Shown: one piece after another, positions 9,860 to 22,810 of the stretch
How the letters are laid out: the number at the start of each line of letters is the position of its first letter
How positions within the stretch are numbered: the first letter of the stretch is position 1
DNA from: Cyprinodon diabolis
Lineage: Eukaryota > Chordata > Actinopteri > Cyprinodontiformes > Cyprinodontidae
NCBI GenBank assembly: GCA_030533445.1
Contig: CM060068.1
Location: 18,009,479-18,073,478 of the forward strand
Reading direction: 5' to 3'
DNA length: 64,000 bases
Notes under the pieces: model-generated
The model's input: only the letters and a program-made list of their open reading frames with translations
What the model was told of the DNA's origin: nothing
Database searches by the model: none
Translations under genes and position numbers: made by a program

Positions 9860-10910
9860 AGATCTTAGGAGGTTCTTCTCCTACTTTTTAAAACAAAGGC
9901 TTTATATTAAAACCTGTGGTACTAAACCCTCTCCAGCACCTCTAAACTGTGGTGTGCCACAAGGTTTTGTACTTGGGTCTTCCCTATTTTCCATCTAATG
10001 CACCATCTACAAAAAAAAAAAAAAAAAATCATAATAAAATCAGTTATGTATTATTTTGGTATCAGCTGGTGAAGTTGTCTCTTCCCTTGCATCCTTAACC
10101 TGTAATAAGTTAAATAAAATAATGCTTTCATTTATCTTTTCTCCATTGCTTTCATTTGGCTTCCTCATATCTAAATATATCTGTCTATTATCAATATAGT
10201 GCTGATATTATGCAGGTTTAAATATCACTGAATTGTTATATTTGTAAAGTCTACCAAAGCTCAGCCGTAATTGTTACCTGGATCTGATTCATTTTACCCC
10301 TCTAACATCACTGTAAAACAGATGTGTTTGGTATTTGCAAAAAAAACACATTCTTAGGGATAGTAATACATTTATATCTATGATAAATATGCAAAGTTTC
10401 AGGGGAAACAATAACCTTATAGTTAGTCCAGAAACTTTCATTAAATAAATTCTGCAGACAGTACATCAAGGCCTGATCTATCATCAGCTCCAATGAGTAC
10501 GGTAATTAATGTTTTTGTTTTTTTCCACGTCTAGACTTCTGCAATTCCTTATATTGTTGGCTAAGGACTCAGATTCCTACTTACAGATGGTTGAAAACTC
10601 AGCTTGAGGAATGCTTACCTAGACCCTTTTTCTTGCTTATATCACTTCATTTTTGCCTTAACTTTCAAATTCAAGATTAAGTACCAAAATCTCCTCCTGG
10701 TCTAAGAAGCAATAAATAAGCTGGCTCCCAATTATATTAGTGAGCTGGTTCCTTGATCCACAACTAAACCCATAGAGATGATGGTTTTCCTGAGGTCCAA
10801 AGACAATGGACAATCTTTGTCAGACAGCTCAACTGTTTTTAAATTGCAGATTGTTGAGGCAGATTGGTTGAAACCACATTCAACTCTTTCTTTCTGTTTT
10901 ACAATTCAAT
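9860..10910 (+). pseudogene. Decayed LINE (L2/CR1-type) reverse-transcriptase relic
   Basis: At 9870-9985 a broken frame reads LNCGVPQGFVLGSSLFSI, the RT block that is normally PQGSVLGPLLF. At 10530-10910 broken frames resemble the C-terminal region of the same LINE class (LDFCNSLY, then a KLAPNYISELVP-like stretch). The catalytic aspartates are not seen and stops are frequent; a poly(A) run interrupts at 10010-10027. Confidence 0.55.
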
Positions 10911-11232
10911 GAACCTTTACAATTCCTATCTGTTTTATTTTTGATAGATGTTTCAAATGTTTCCATTACTGCTTTTTCAGAACCATTACTGGATTTTGTG
11001 TTTTTCGTGCCCTACTCTTCTCTGACTATATTTACTCGTAAGAAGGAATCAATGTTGTTTTCGTCAACAATGGCAAAATCATTTTGTTGAAGCTCCTTTT
11101 TTAAATAACGATGGATCTTTGATGGCTAAAACATGATGAGTTATAGGTTCCAGTTTTCGTCAACGAGATGAGGCAAGACTAAATAAAATATTGCGGGTCG
11201 TCGGTCAGGCTTTGTGGCAGGGATGGAGATGG

Positions 11233-11391
<159 letters not shown>

Positions 11392-11399
11392 CCGGAACA

Positions 11400-12240
11400 G
11401 TCTGGTACTGCTCATTCAACTCTGACAAATTCTGCTCTGATGTTCAATGCGTGCTTGTGTAGAAATTAGTCTTTGTGCATGGAGCTCCAAGTCTGCGCTT
11501 AACGCTCCACACAAATGGTTTGCTCCCAGCAGTATGCCTCTTCCATCGCTACTTAATAAACTATATGTGGCTGATAATCCGCTGCCAAGCGTAAAAAAAA
11601 ACCTTTATCTAACTATCAAGATTTTATTTCTTCTAGCTCACAATATGTTAAACATTCTTTCATTTCTACCAAACGGAATCCCTAAATTATATCCAAAGTG
11701 AATATTTCATGGATTCTGTTTATTTCTGGATAAAGAACACAAAGACTAGTTGTGAAGTATATTTTGGTAATTTTTCGGTTCATCTAATATTTCTAGACAA
11801 TGGAAACCAGCAGGAGAAAATAAGAATGACAACTGGATTTCAACACTTGAATATTTCCGTGAGTTAACTGTATGTATAAAATGCAAAACAAAGCATCGTA
11901 CCTTAAATTCTATGTTTCAAGTTCTCAAAGCTTAATCATTTTCATTACTGTATGACTATTGAGATATTGAACATGTTTGGCCATTCTGCAGGAAATGCTT
12001 TGAACAGTCCTGTCATACTGAAGCTCATGTGGCTCAAATGTTGAGATTTTAGGGATGGTTGAATAATTTATTTTCTATATACTTGTTTCAATTTTATCAC
12101 TTTAAAGAGATGTGAGACATAGAACTATAGCCTAAAAAGAGATAGCTAACTTCGGATGAACCGGGAGAAACGGCGTCATTATGTAAAAGCTTGAATTAAG
12201 AACGTTAAATGTTTTCATCTGTATAACAGCACATATTAAC
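11400..12240. other. Non-coding AT-rich stretch
   Basis: Short chance frames only; no element ends recognised. Confidence 0.55.
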
Positions 12241-12246
12241 AGCACA

Positions 12247-12399
12247 TAATTTTTTTTATTTTATTTATATTTTTTTTATTTTATTTTTTTTATATTATTA
12301 TTATTTATTTTTATTTTTTTATATAAAAAATAAAAAAATACATAAAAAAATAAAAAAATATATATAAAATAAAAAAATAAAAAATAAATAAAAATATCC
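12247..12399. repeat. Low-complexity T-rich/A-rich inverted repeat
   Basis: About 75 bp of T with sparse A (TTTTTTTATTTTATTTATAT type) is followed directly by about 75 bp of A with sparse T, so the two halves can pair into a long hairpin. No coding or transposon signal. Confidence 0.75.
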
Positions 12400-12609
12400 C
12401 ATTCTTTACCTACTTTTTAACCCAAAAGCTGCCCCGATTATAGTACCCTCCTCCTTGTTGTTCTTCTTGTAGTTCAAATAAAATCAAGGGTGATCCTGAT
12501 ATGGTTTTGCATGCACAAATGAGCTGATGGTACGGATTGTACTACTGGTATGGTTCGGGTAGTGATAGTGAAAGTACCACAAGATTTTAAGATACTTTCC
12601 ATTCTTGCA

Positions 12610-12880
12610 TTGGTTGGGTTGCTGCTGTTGCTGTGTTGCGTTGCAGCTGTTGTTGTGTTGTGTTTCGGTTTAGTTGTGTTGTGTTGCCACTGTTGCTGTG
12701 TTGCAGCTGTTGTAGTGTTGCGGCTGTTGTTGTGCTGTGGATGTTGTTGTGTTGTGGCACTGTTTGTGTTGTGGCTGTTGCTGTGTTGTGGCATTGTTTG
12801 TGTTGCGGCTGTTGTGTTGCAACTGTTGTTTTGTTGTGGCTGTTGTTGTGTTGTGGCTGCTGTCCTGTTGTGGCTTTTGT
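12610..12880. repeat. Degenerate GTTGTG/GCTGTT tandem repeat
   Basis: Imperfect 3-, 6- and 9-bp units (GCTGTTGTTGTGTTGTG type) over 270 bp. Both strands stay open by composition (Cys/Val/Leu-rich one way, Gln/His/Asn/Thr-rich the other), so the several frames here are not genes. Confidence 0.85.
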
Positions 12881-13477
12881 ATTAGGGTGGCCATTAAGGG
12901 CCAATTTATGTTTCCCAGACTGATGTTAAAATATAATTGATTCAAGGATACTGAATGAATTGTCAATTTGTCACTTTGGACATAGAAAACATTTTTCTCA
13001 TTACTGATGACTGATTTGCTGTTCAGCAAAAAATACAAAGTCTTAAATTCATGTGCACTATGTGTTTCTGAGAGTCTTTTTAACTGTGAACCAGTTTACT
13101 GTCCAAGTAAAAGTAGGCCAGCCAGTCAGCACATGAGTCAGGCTGTTCCCCTGAGTAAGGCGACTCCCCAATATGATAACATCATTAACAGCTGATTCTT
13201 GCATTCTGTCCTTTTCAATCTTTGCATCATCCAGAGTAAGAGGCCCACACAAACATAATGTAACCATTAAAAGACAGCTGACTTACAGCGTGTTCTGCAC
13301 ACGCCCAAATACTGGGCTCCATATTAATACTTAGATGGATACTGTAACTGCTTCTTTCACCTGACGGTGAGGTCACTGATTTCAGACCTGTTAAATAAAA
13401 ATGACTTGAACTGTACATAACTAGGTGATACTTTCTCAGGTCTTCCTATGAATGCATTTATTTAATGGATTGGATAC

Positions 13478-13514
13478 TTGTTTTCTAAATTAGGCATCCT
13501 AATTTAGAAAACAA
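13478..13514. repeat. Perfect 17-bp inverted repeat with 3-base loop
   Basis: TTGTTTTCTAAATTAGG, loop CAT, then its exact reverse complement. It is AT-rich and isolated, with no flanking element recognised. Confidence 0.9.
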
Positions 13515-13529
13515 TTATTAAATTTTTTT

Positions 13530-14280
13530 TTTTTTAAATGAACTATGTTCATGAAATGGACATTTTTTATGAAGCATGATGATACAGTAGTTCTAATAGA
13601 AGGCAATGCTCCTTAAAAGGTTCACACCTTTTCTGTGTCTTGAAATCACAATAAAACGTATAGTGAGTAAGTCCAGTTTTGACCATGGTTTTTGTAAAAA
13701 AAAAAAAAAAATTCTCTGTTACATTTGACATAAACAAGGGAAAAAGGTCAATAAAAACTTGAAGGTGGCATCATAAGGCCTTACTGTACCTGCCAAAATT
13801 TTCAGCAGAAGCAAAACACTAAATCAAACAGAAGCAATTAAATTAACTCAACACATTTAGGAACCCAGATTAGAAGGCAGTTTCATGAGGTTCAAATCGA
13901 GTATCAGAGTTGATTTTAAAAAAAAAAAAAAGGCTTGGTAAATTTGCTGAATGGGATGGTCTGAATTTTTAAAAAAGAACAGATCCATTGGAAGAAAATG
14001 TGAAGATATTCAGTGAATGGGAGTTCTGAATTTTTACAAATGGAAAATGGTAATTAGAACATTGTTCAAAAGGCACAGACCACTAAGGTCTGTGATTTTG
14101 GTGATTATTTCATTCTTCTAAATGTTCTGATGCTACTTTTAGAGAATAGTGGATCATCTCATAAAGTTCTGAATGTTTTTTTGATTACGATAGAACTGTT
14201 ACTCTTCATCAATGAGACCTACATTCACTAGAACTTAATCTAATAGAGAAATTGGTTGATTTAAAACAATGGCAGGTTTA
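13530..14280. other. Non-coding AT-rich stretch
   Basis: Short poly(A) runs and no credible exon or element ends. Confidence 0.5.
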
Positions 14281-14284
14281 CATG

Positions 14285-14935
14285 TTCACCTCTTTTTAAA
14301 AGTCCCAATGATGAAGACGCTGGATGCACCTCATGTGGCCCTTGAGGGCACTGTGTTGGTGACCCCTGCCCTATAGCCTCCAGACAACACAGAGACATGC
14401 TGGATTCTGCATGTTTGCACCTGTGCTTTTGTGTTTTAAGGGGTTGCTCAATGCATAGAACTCTGAACCTGTCTTCATCACTGCATTTCTGTCTGAGCTG
14501 GTTACTCAATGCACTGGACTCTGAACCTGCTTTCATGCTCCGTTGGGTTCCTGGAACCCTTGGTCTGTCTGCTCCTGTGCGGGTCGAAACCCGTGACTGG
14601 CCAGAGGACTCCTGTATTCCATAACTGTTCCTTTCTGATCTGAATCCTGGTTTGGATTCTTGCCTGCTCTTTGGGGCTGCTGCATCGGGGATGCTCTGGA
14701 CGGCTCAGAGCTGCATCTGGTTGGCAGTGCATCAGTTGCATCCACCTGCCTCCTGCAGCCGCTGTGGTGTGCATTTGCACAGCTCTGTGCGTCCGTTGTG
14801 TTGAACTTTCCTACTGACTGTCTCCCCTTGAATATTGGGTCCATCTGTCTTAAAATCTGTGGGAGTTTTTTCCCGTTATTTTATGCAGGCCAGTTAGTTA
14901 TACGTCAGTTTGTACACCTACTGTAAATTCTGCCA
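14285..14935. other. GC-richer unidentified block, possibly an old repeat
   Basis: Base composition differs from the flanks and frames overlap on both strands. None looks like a known protein, and I find no terminal repeats, tail or splice-bounded exon. Repeat origin is a guess. Confidence 0.3.
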
Positions 14936-15601
14936 ATTATATAATCAACAGTCATCTGTCAATCAAATTTTTTCGGTCATAGCATCCTGATTTATATGAT
15001 GCAGCTAATATATGCAATGGTTGAAATAAGAAATAAGAATCATCATTTACTTTACCATTGAGTTACGTCCTAGTGTTCAAAGGGATGGACGTCAGTGTCT
15101 TCAACAGGCGTAGAACTAACACAACTGGCAGCATTGCGAGGCAAGGGCTTAAATATTTACAGTTATAAGCCTTCTACACCAAACGAGGCTTCTGTCGCCC
15201 TGGTGTCCTCTTCCATAACATCTTCGTCCCCATTTTCCTCTAAATAAAAACTGTATGACGGAGGAGACTCATCCACGGCCTCCGACACAAAACTCTCCTC
15301 CTATTGCATATTTCCCTTGTCCATAGAGTTCCTCTACAGTGTCGTTTCAAAGTGCTACTTTGCCCAAATGTAATTTCCCATTGCGAACCAACAAGCACTA
15401 AGCTGCTAACTGGTTAGGAACAATGCTTCAGAGACACCGGCCACAACCATACTTGCTTGCGGACCTTCTGCCACAACAATCCTGCCCCCCTTGATAGACG
15501 AAAAATCAAATTCACTTTATTATTTCTTGTAAAGTCGGGCACCACTCGGGAGAATTCGGAAATGCAACAGTTGGAACAGCTGTTTCCCTACGACTTTAAG
15601 C

Positions 15602-15914
15602 AGTGTTGTGTTTCTTGTGCCAGTCTCCTTTCCCCTAGCTTCTAGGTGTTTCTATCCACATCTGCTCCCTGTTAGCTAATTACCCAAGTCTTTATTCTGT
15701 CTCCCATATATACACTACCTGTGCAGTTCCTCAGCACTGGTTTCTCTTCATTGCTTCGATCCTCATGTGTGTTTCCCCCCCTGATGTCTCCTGGTTTTGA
15801 TGTCTTGTTTTTTGCTCCTGGATTTGTGTTTCTGTTGCCATCTGCATCCAGATTAAATCTGCAAAACTCATCTTTGCATTTGGGTCCTTAACCAACCTCA
15901 ACACAACCTTGACA
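15602..15914 (+). mobile_element. Possible solo or partial LTR
   Basis: Ends ...TTTGGGTCCTTAACCAACC...CCTTGACA, a common teleost Gypsy-LTR ending, with a TATA-like CCATATATACAC at about 15705. The start near 15604 (TGTTGTG) is uncertain and I find no matching 5-bp duplication, so it may be 5' truncated. Confidence 0.3.
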
Positions 15915-18900
15915 GTATATCACAAATCACCCAAAATAAAATTACCAGAATTGAATGAAAGGAAATATGCACAGGCCAAGGTTCAGAACAAGGACCTTGC
16001 CACAACCTAAAGCTGTGTTCACACCAAAAGCACACATGGCAATTTTTTTGTGTTGTTTGTGTTGTCCAACACCACCTGCTCCGGGAACTGTGGCAGGATG
16101 ACTCCTTCCATCTTTACTTCTACCAGTCTAGGACCCAGTATCAGGAGCTACTGTGCCATGACATGGGGATAGATTTAACTCCACTGTACTTTACCCCCCT
16201 ACATCCCTTTATTTTGTATGTACTGTTTAGTAAATATAGCTCTGGGAATTGATGTCCCAAAGCTAGCGTATAGCCCAATATCCTTGCCTTCACAAGCAGA
16301 CCACTATAGCTGTTTCCATATGGTTCTGCTTGATACCTGTATAAAAATTTTTTGAATATTATTTGGGGAGCAAAATTGTGTACAACGGACACAGAAAGGG
16401 AGCTGAGAAAGAAAGAGGAGATAAAAACTAAGGAGAGTGAGGAGAGAGAGATAAAGCATAATGCATAAAAAGAGGGAAAATAAAACAAAACAGCTAAAAT
16501 GGACAACAAACAATATATACAGTAACTCCTAGAAGTCTGCTTTTATAACGAGATGAGAAGAAAGGAAAACAGACAGTATTACAGGAAAAAGTGGACATCA
16601 GACAACCAAAGTAAACTTTAAAAAAAGCTTTAGGAGTAGCGGAATTTTTTAAATGTCAATGTGTGTTGGAGTAACAACCTATGATGATTACACAATATTA
16701 AACAGGGTGGTATATATCTTTAGCTGCAGCTTAGTATTTAGTATTAGTTTGTATCTGTGAACAACTGGAACCAAATGCAAGGGTAATGCTCTTGTATAAA
16801 GGATTCACAAAGCTTCTTCAGAAGGAACGTGCGCTTAATAGCAGGTGTGGGTCACCCCAGACTAGCCCTACAGGACCAAGGATAGAAAAAGAGGTGCCCC
16901 ATTATCCAGAGGCACCCCAGATCACTGGGGCACAATCAGGGTAGACATAGGGATGGCTGCACCCACCTAAGAAGGGCTGATAAGAGCACCCCCCATCCAC
17001 CTACACCAAAGCCACATCCAGTCCCTGAATGCTTAATTAGGTGCAAATTAACAGATAATTTTAGAATTTTAAACTCAAGTAAAATTTCAGCTTGGCACTA
17101 TACATGCACCCAATGTGCCTACATGTCATTCCACTTCACTCATGTGTTCATATGCCTCGCTGTTTTGTTTTGCTAAATGCATATGGTCCAATTTGCACAT
17201 TTTGCATCACTTTCTTCCATTACTGACCATTAATTGGCTTCTAAACGCACCTTTTCTGTACATAAGGAAAACATGTGATTCACTTTCTTTATTCATTGCA
17301 TTCACATACAGTATGGTGTGAAAGCACCTTAAGAGTGCTAAACCCTGCTGCACTGTAAATATGGCCAGAAAAGACATAATGTTTATTTAACCAAGTGGTC
17401 AATTGTAAAGTGAAAACGCTAATCCTTGGATTATTGTAGAATGGATTTTTAAACACAAAGTGTAAGAGCATTTTTAAGATTTCCTAAAATAAGCATCAAC
17501 AGATAGTGGATTGAAAGACCTACATAAGTACAGCCTTTTATGAAGGATGATGTCACTACATTAGATAGAAGATGCTAGGTTTGTTCTCAGTGCTAATATT
17601 TGAAAACATTATTCAAAATGTGTAGAATTGGCAGTATGTGGAAGTCCCAGTTCAGTACTGACATTTTATACAGTTCATCAATCCAATATATAAATGACAC
17701 CTTTTTATTGATTTAGTCTCTTTTCTACTTTAAATATCCAAGTTCCTTTAAGATTTAATTACCGAACAGAGGACTGTTAAAGGAAATCAAGTTGGGCTGT
17801 GCTGTGTCCGCTTCTTCATATTAAAACCAACATTAATCAATTCAAGAATCTCATGAAAGAGAACTCACTCATAAATGCATCCATACACATAACAGTCAGT
17901 GACACTGTGGCTGTAGTGAGCATTCACATTCCATTATTAACAAAGTCATAGCCAAATATTAGGCTTGAATCATTAAAATGAGAAAAGTAACTATGCCATT
18001 TGGAATGACTGAGTTGGTGTTTGTATACCTTCTTGATATAGAAAACATCTATCAACCTCAACAATACAATATTATCTTAAATAAGCAGGTTTCATTTGCA
18101 CAAAGTCCCACATATTCTCTGAAAAGAGTTTACTCTGCAAAATTAAAATATTCAGTGACAAGCAAACACACCCTTGAACATACTGAAAATTGAGTGCATA
18201 TGATAAGATGCTGTCGTTTCACTGTGATTCATACATAAATGTTGGGTGGACCAAAACATCTGTCCTGTTGATGTGCCAGACTTAGCAGGCATGAATCATG
18301 TCTGATGACTCTGCTCATGTAAAAAGAGATTAATGTGAGAAGCTATAGCAGCAATTTATACTTTGTGTTACATAGTGTTCTATTTAAATTCACATTTCCT
18401 TGACAGATTTACATATACAGACAGATACATATAGCAACATTACTATATTTATCTAGAATTACATTTAAAATAGTAGGTTGTAAGTGTTAGAGCATGCATC
18501 AGATTTACAAAATTGATGTCATGTTGGTGGTAGATAATAGCAAACTTGATGTTGTTCATTTTTTATTTGATTATATCTGAAGATAGTTGATAAATGTGTC
18601 CTGGTGGTGTTGGTAAAACTGAAAGTGCTGTCATTAACAGATGGTTTGCAGTTGATGTGGATTCATCATGACACATGTGACAGGAACTCAGAGCTTCTTG
18701 TCACTGATGTCATGCCTATTGGCACACATTTCCAGGCTTGTTCGTCAAGCCAAGACTATATTCATCCTTTTCGTCTGTCATATCAGAGGCTTAAGGAGAT
18801 GTAAATGGATGCAAAAAGCAAACAATTTTGAGTTTAAAATGTGCAAATGCAAAACAAAGTTGAAAGAACTGTCCATTTTTAAACAAACTGAAACTTATAA

Positions 18901-20265
18901 AAAACTTACTTTCCTAAATAGAAATATTATAATGAAGAATATTTTCATAACATGCTTTCACACAAAGCAGGGCATTAAATGAAAATTATTGTTTAGTTTC
19001 ACTGGTTTGTATTCCATTCAAAACAGCCAGTATTCACAATTCAAATAACTGCCCTAATTACGGGGTGTTGCATCGCAATATTTTCTAATTAGCAGTGCCT
19101 TTAATCTGCATGTGAAAACTTGACATCAATGAGCTTCATCTCCACAGAGCGTATGATTGTTTTGCTTTTCCTCATCTCAGTTAATCAACAACACTCATTG
19201 TTTCTGGGCTGACAGCATCAGCAGGTTCAATGAAAGTATTGTAATTTGGGCTGATAACAAGGCACTTTGTCCAGAGTAAAGGAGATGTAGAAGCTGGAAG
19301 AGATTCCACATGACCTCTTTCCAGGTAAAGTTGAAAACAGGCTGCCAATTATTCCCAGAGTGCAATCAAGAAAGGAAATATGACTAAACACACAATGGTA
19401 AAACAGAGCAGAAGCCTATATCAATACAAAGTTAAAATATTATTACAGTATAACCATTATTGGTGTTTAACTTGTAGAACTGAGATTTTTTATGTACCTA
19501 ATCACCATTAAAACATTTAACATAAAGCAGTAATGGCATTGAACTTCTAAACTTCAAACCCAGCAATAAACAGTACTAGAACTGTATTACTTTCCATACA
19601 ACAGCCAGTGGTGCCCATGATTCTAAATACCAAAAAGTGCTGTTGTGTTTTTTGAGGTAAGAGATGGACTAACTTGACGATAGGGACTTGAGAATAGTAG
19701 CATGATGAGTGAATTTATTTTTCATATTTAAGAATATATTACAAAAACTCTCAAATTCCACACGATAGGAATTAGGCAAAGAGTGAAAACAGGAGCAATT
19801 AGACAAAAGCGAATGATCCAGAGGAGAACAAAGAGAACTGATAAGTATATATACTGAGACAGGTATAAATATATAAGGCAAATGGCAGGTAAACCAGATG
19901 AGCTAATGAGATAAGGGAGAAAGAGAGACAACAGATGACGGAGCGAAGAATAATTAACCAGATGAAGTAGAAATGGAAAGCAGAGAAACTCTGGGATGAC
20001 ATCTGACACAGTAAACACAAATTATCTAAACTACAAGGAGCATAAGCATGGACTAATAAGAAAAAAAACGTAGCAAAAATCAAGAAATACTTCAGAAAGT
20101 TAGAAGCAAAACTGCCTAAGACATTGTGAAAATACACAAAAGGGAATCAAACAAATCAAACACCTTTGTAACATAACAGATGCATTGTTAGATAAAAAAA
20201 AAATGGTATAACATATTGATCACACTTTTGTGTTTCTGCTTTGGTTTTCTGTGGTGAGCAAAGTT
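15915..20265. other. Long AT-rich non-coding stretch
   Basis: Holds only short chance frames. A GC-richer 200-bp patch at about 16830-17035 has no recognised identity. No RNA gene or element ends seen. Confidence 0.55.
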
Positions 20266-20269
20266 ATGC

Positions 20270-20270
<1 letters not shown>

Positions 20271-20337
<67 letters not shown>
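20271..20337. repeat. (TA)n microsatellite
   Basis: About 33 uninterrupted TA units. The small frame across it is an artefact. Confidence 0.95.
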
Positions 20338-20338
<1 letters not shown>

Positions 20339-20339
20339 T

Positions 20340-21720
20340 AAAGCACATGTTATTTGATGTTTCTTTTACCTCTGTATGCCAAGTTGCTGCCTGGAGAGAG
20401 TGGTCTGATTCTAATTTGTTCAGCTAATATGTTTTTTTAGTTGTGATTGTTCTTTTTTACCACATGGGTGCAAAGATTATGTTTATAATATCTAATATAC
20501 ACCCCTAAAACTCTGTGATGATTAAATATAGAAAATTACTGGGGTTAGGTTGTTTCTTAGCATCTTTCTAATTTTTGTTTTCTGATTGGCCTGTAGTGTT
20601 AGGCATATGTCCCATTTTTTGTCTTTTTAAGATGCCTTTTTGTTTTCTGTGTTAATTTGTCTTCTTTCTTCAGTTCCCCTTGCTTAGCACTCTCCTTTCA
20701 CACCTGTTCCACATTTTCTTGATTAAGCTCACCTTTCTTTTATTGTCAAAGCTCCCTGATTCCAAATGTTCTTCACTGGTCCATTCCGTTAATATGGCTG
20801 TGGTCCATATTCCTTTTTTTTCTGCAAGGTATTCATTTACTCTCACTATCTATGTTATCCCATGAACACGAGAGTTCACATGCACCCTCCCCGTGCATGG
20901 GAGAACATGGACAAGCAAAGTCCTCTGGCCTCAAATCATAGTCCAAACACTCAACTATTGTTTAAATGGTCACTCTAAATGGGGGTGTGGACGGTTGTTT
21001 GCCATGTCTATCACCCTGTGACAGGGTGTGTTCAATTTCAGTAGTGGCGTCCTCCAAGTATCCGTTCTTCAATGACTGGGTCCTTCAAGGGCCATGAAAA
21101 TAAGGAGGACGGAAGAATTTGGCTAAGTATTCAAACAGGTCCAGACTTCTCCACCACCATTCACTTATCATACATGGGGGTCCTTCAAAAGGGGCAAAAA
21201 GAGGTCTGCATTTGTTGGCTGCTTACAAAGGAGTATTCCAATCTGAACAGGCCATGGCGCCACGCCTGGACGTAAATCGGCCGACGAATCTGGCCTTCAG
21301 AGAAAGAAGCCGCCAGATTCAAAAACACCAATAGACTGGTGACCTGTCCAGGATGCAGCCCAGCTTTCACCCAAAGAATGGCGAAGACAGGCACAAGCTT
21401 ACTGTGACCCTGCTGATAAGTGTATGCTAAACCACTCATGTTGTTTAACTGTATGGAATGAGAAGATTCTAGTCAAGAGATAGTCAAGAGAGAGCATTTC
21501 TACATTGTGCTTGAAGTGAAAAAAATATGGTCTGTAAAATGTAATTTAAAAAGAATACATTTCGTAAAACTAAATTTCAAAAACTTACTTCAATAAAAGT
21601 AACATCTGAAAAGATAAGATCTGTAAAAAAAAATAAATAAATATAAAGGTTTCATTTTTGGACAATATTTTTCATTATCTCGATTTACAAAACTCTTTTT
21701 ATTTTCATGTATCAATCTGA
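20340..21720. other. Non-coding; one GC-richer repeat-like patch
   Basis: About 21050-21420 is less AT-rich and includes GACTGGTGACCTGTCCAGGA, a phrase frequent in fish interspersed repeats as I recall. No complete element or gene is resolved. Confidence 0.35.
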
Positions 21721-21726
21721 GTTCTG

Positions 21727-22810
21727 ATGAAAATTAAAAAGAGAGATCATATCTCTCTTATCCTGGCTTCTCTTCATTGGCTTCCTGTTAAATCCAGAAT
21801 AAAAATAAAAATCCTCCTTCTCACATATAAAGCCTTAAATGGCCAAGCTCCATCTTATATCAGAGATCTGATTGTTCCTTATGCTCCTAACAGAGCACTT
21901 CACTCTCAATCTGCAGGTTAACTAGTGGTTCCTAGAATTTCTAAAAATAGAATGGGAGGCAGATCTTTTAGTTATCAGGCTCTTCTCCTGTGGAACCAAC
22001 TACCAGTTTTAGTCCGTGAGGCAGACACCCTGTCAGCTTTTAAGACTAGGCTTAAAACTTTCCTTTTTGATAAAGCTTATAGTTAGGGTGGCTCAGGTTA
22101 TCCTGAGCTATCTCTATAGTTATGCTGCAATAGGTTTAGACTTCTGGAGGACATAGGGACCCCCATTTCATCATTCTGCTTCATTCTCTCTCTATTTTCC
22201 CATTCTGCAGAATCTGTTAGTTCAATCTCTAACCTTCTGCTCTCTCTGCTATTTCTCAGAGTAGCTTTGCCTCGTTTGTTCCTGTTTGGCTGTGACGCCA
22301 TCCTGGAGAGAAACATCAGCTGTGCTGCTTCCATCAACACCCTTGTTTATAGATGCTGGAGATCGGCCTGTTTTCCAGTGTGGTCCTGTTTCTCTGACCG
22401 TGACTGGCTGGATGTGCTCTCTTCGTCCTCTGGCATATGAGCTGCCTCGGTGCTCGTCTGCCTGGCTGTGTGTTTCCTGGATGGGGCCGCCTTTTGCAGC
22501 TGCTTTTTGTGACTCTACTTCTGTCTCCTTGAACCCCAGTCGGCCTCGGCAGATGGCCGCTTACACTGAGCCTGGTTCTGCTGGAGGTTTCTTCCTGTTA
22601 AAAGGGAGCTTTTCCTCTCCACTGTCGCTACAAGCATGCTTAGTGTGAGGGATTGCCTTCGAGTCAATGAGTTGATGCAATCAACTGGTTTTCCTTAGAT
22701 AGAAACTTTGAATCAATTTGACTGTATGATCTGGTTGAACTGTAAAGTGCCTTGAGATGACATGTGTTGTGAATTGGCGCTATATAAATAAACTGAATTG
22801 AATTGAATTA
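21727..22810 (+). mobile_element. 3' end of an L2/CR1-type LINE
   Basis: The C-terminal RT-side coding remnant is at 21727-22086: SLHWLPVKSRIKIKILLLTY, KALNGQAPSYIRDL and LLWNQLPVLVREADTLSAFK, broken by one in-frame TAA at about 21919. A ~700-bp 3' UTR follows and includes the common fish segment GCCTGGTTCTGCTGGAGGTT. The terminal part ends GTAAAGTGCCTTGAGATGAC...GGCGCTATATAAATAAA with a (TGAAT)n tail at 22788-22808. 3' pieces of the same family recur at 52595-52835 (+) and 56630-57005 (-). Confidence 0.8.

Noticed and set aside
11040..11190. TTTTCGTCAAC motifs before the GATA array as a transposon end
   Set aside because: Two similar phrases but no paired ends or target duplication.
12474..13038. 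Several overlapping frames rich in Gln/His/Asn/Thr or Cys/Val/Leu on both strands
   Set aside because: They are all translations of one degenerate GTTGTG-type tandem repeat; every frame stays open by composition and none has a domain.
14261..14926. Overlapping 75-103 residue frames on both strands
   Set aside because: No recognisable domain, no splice signals in agreement and both strands open; kept only as an unidentified GC-richer block.
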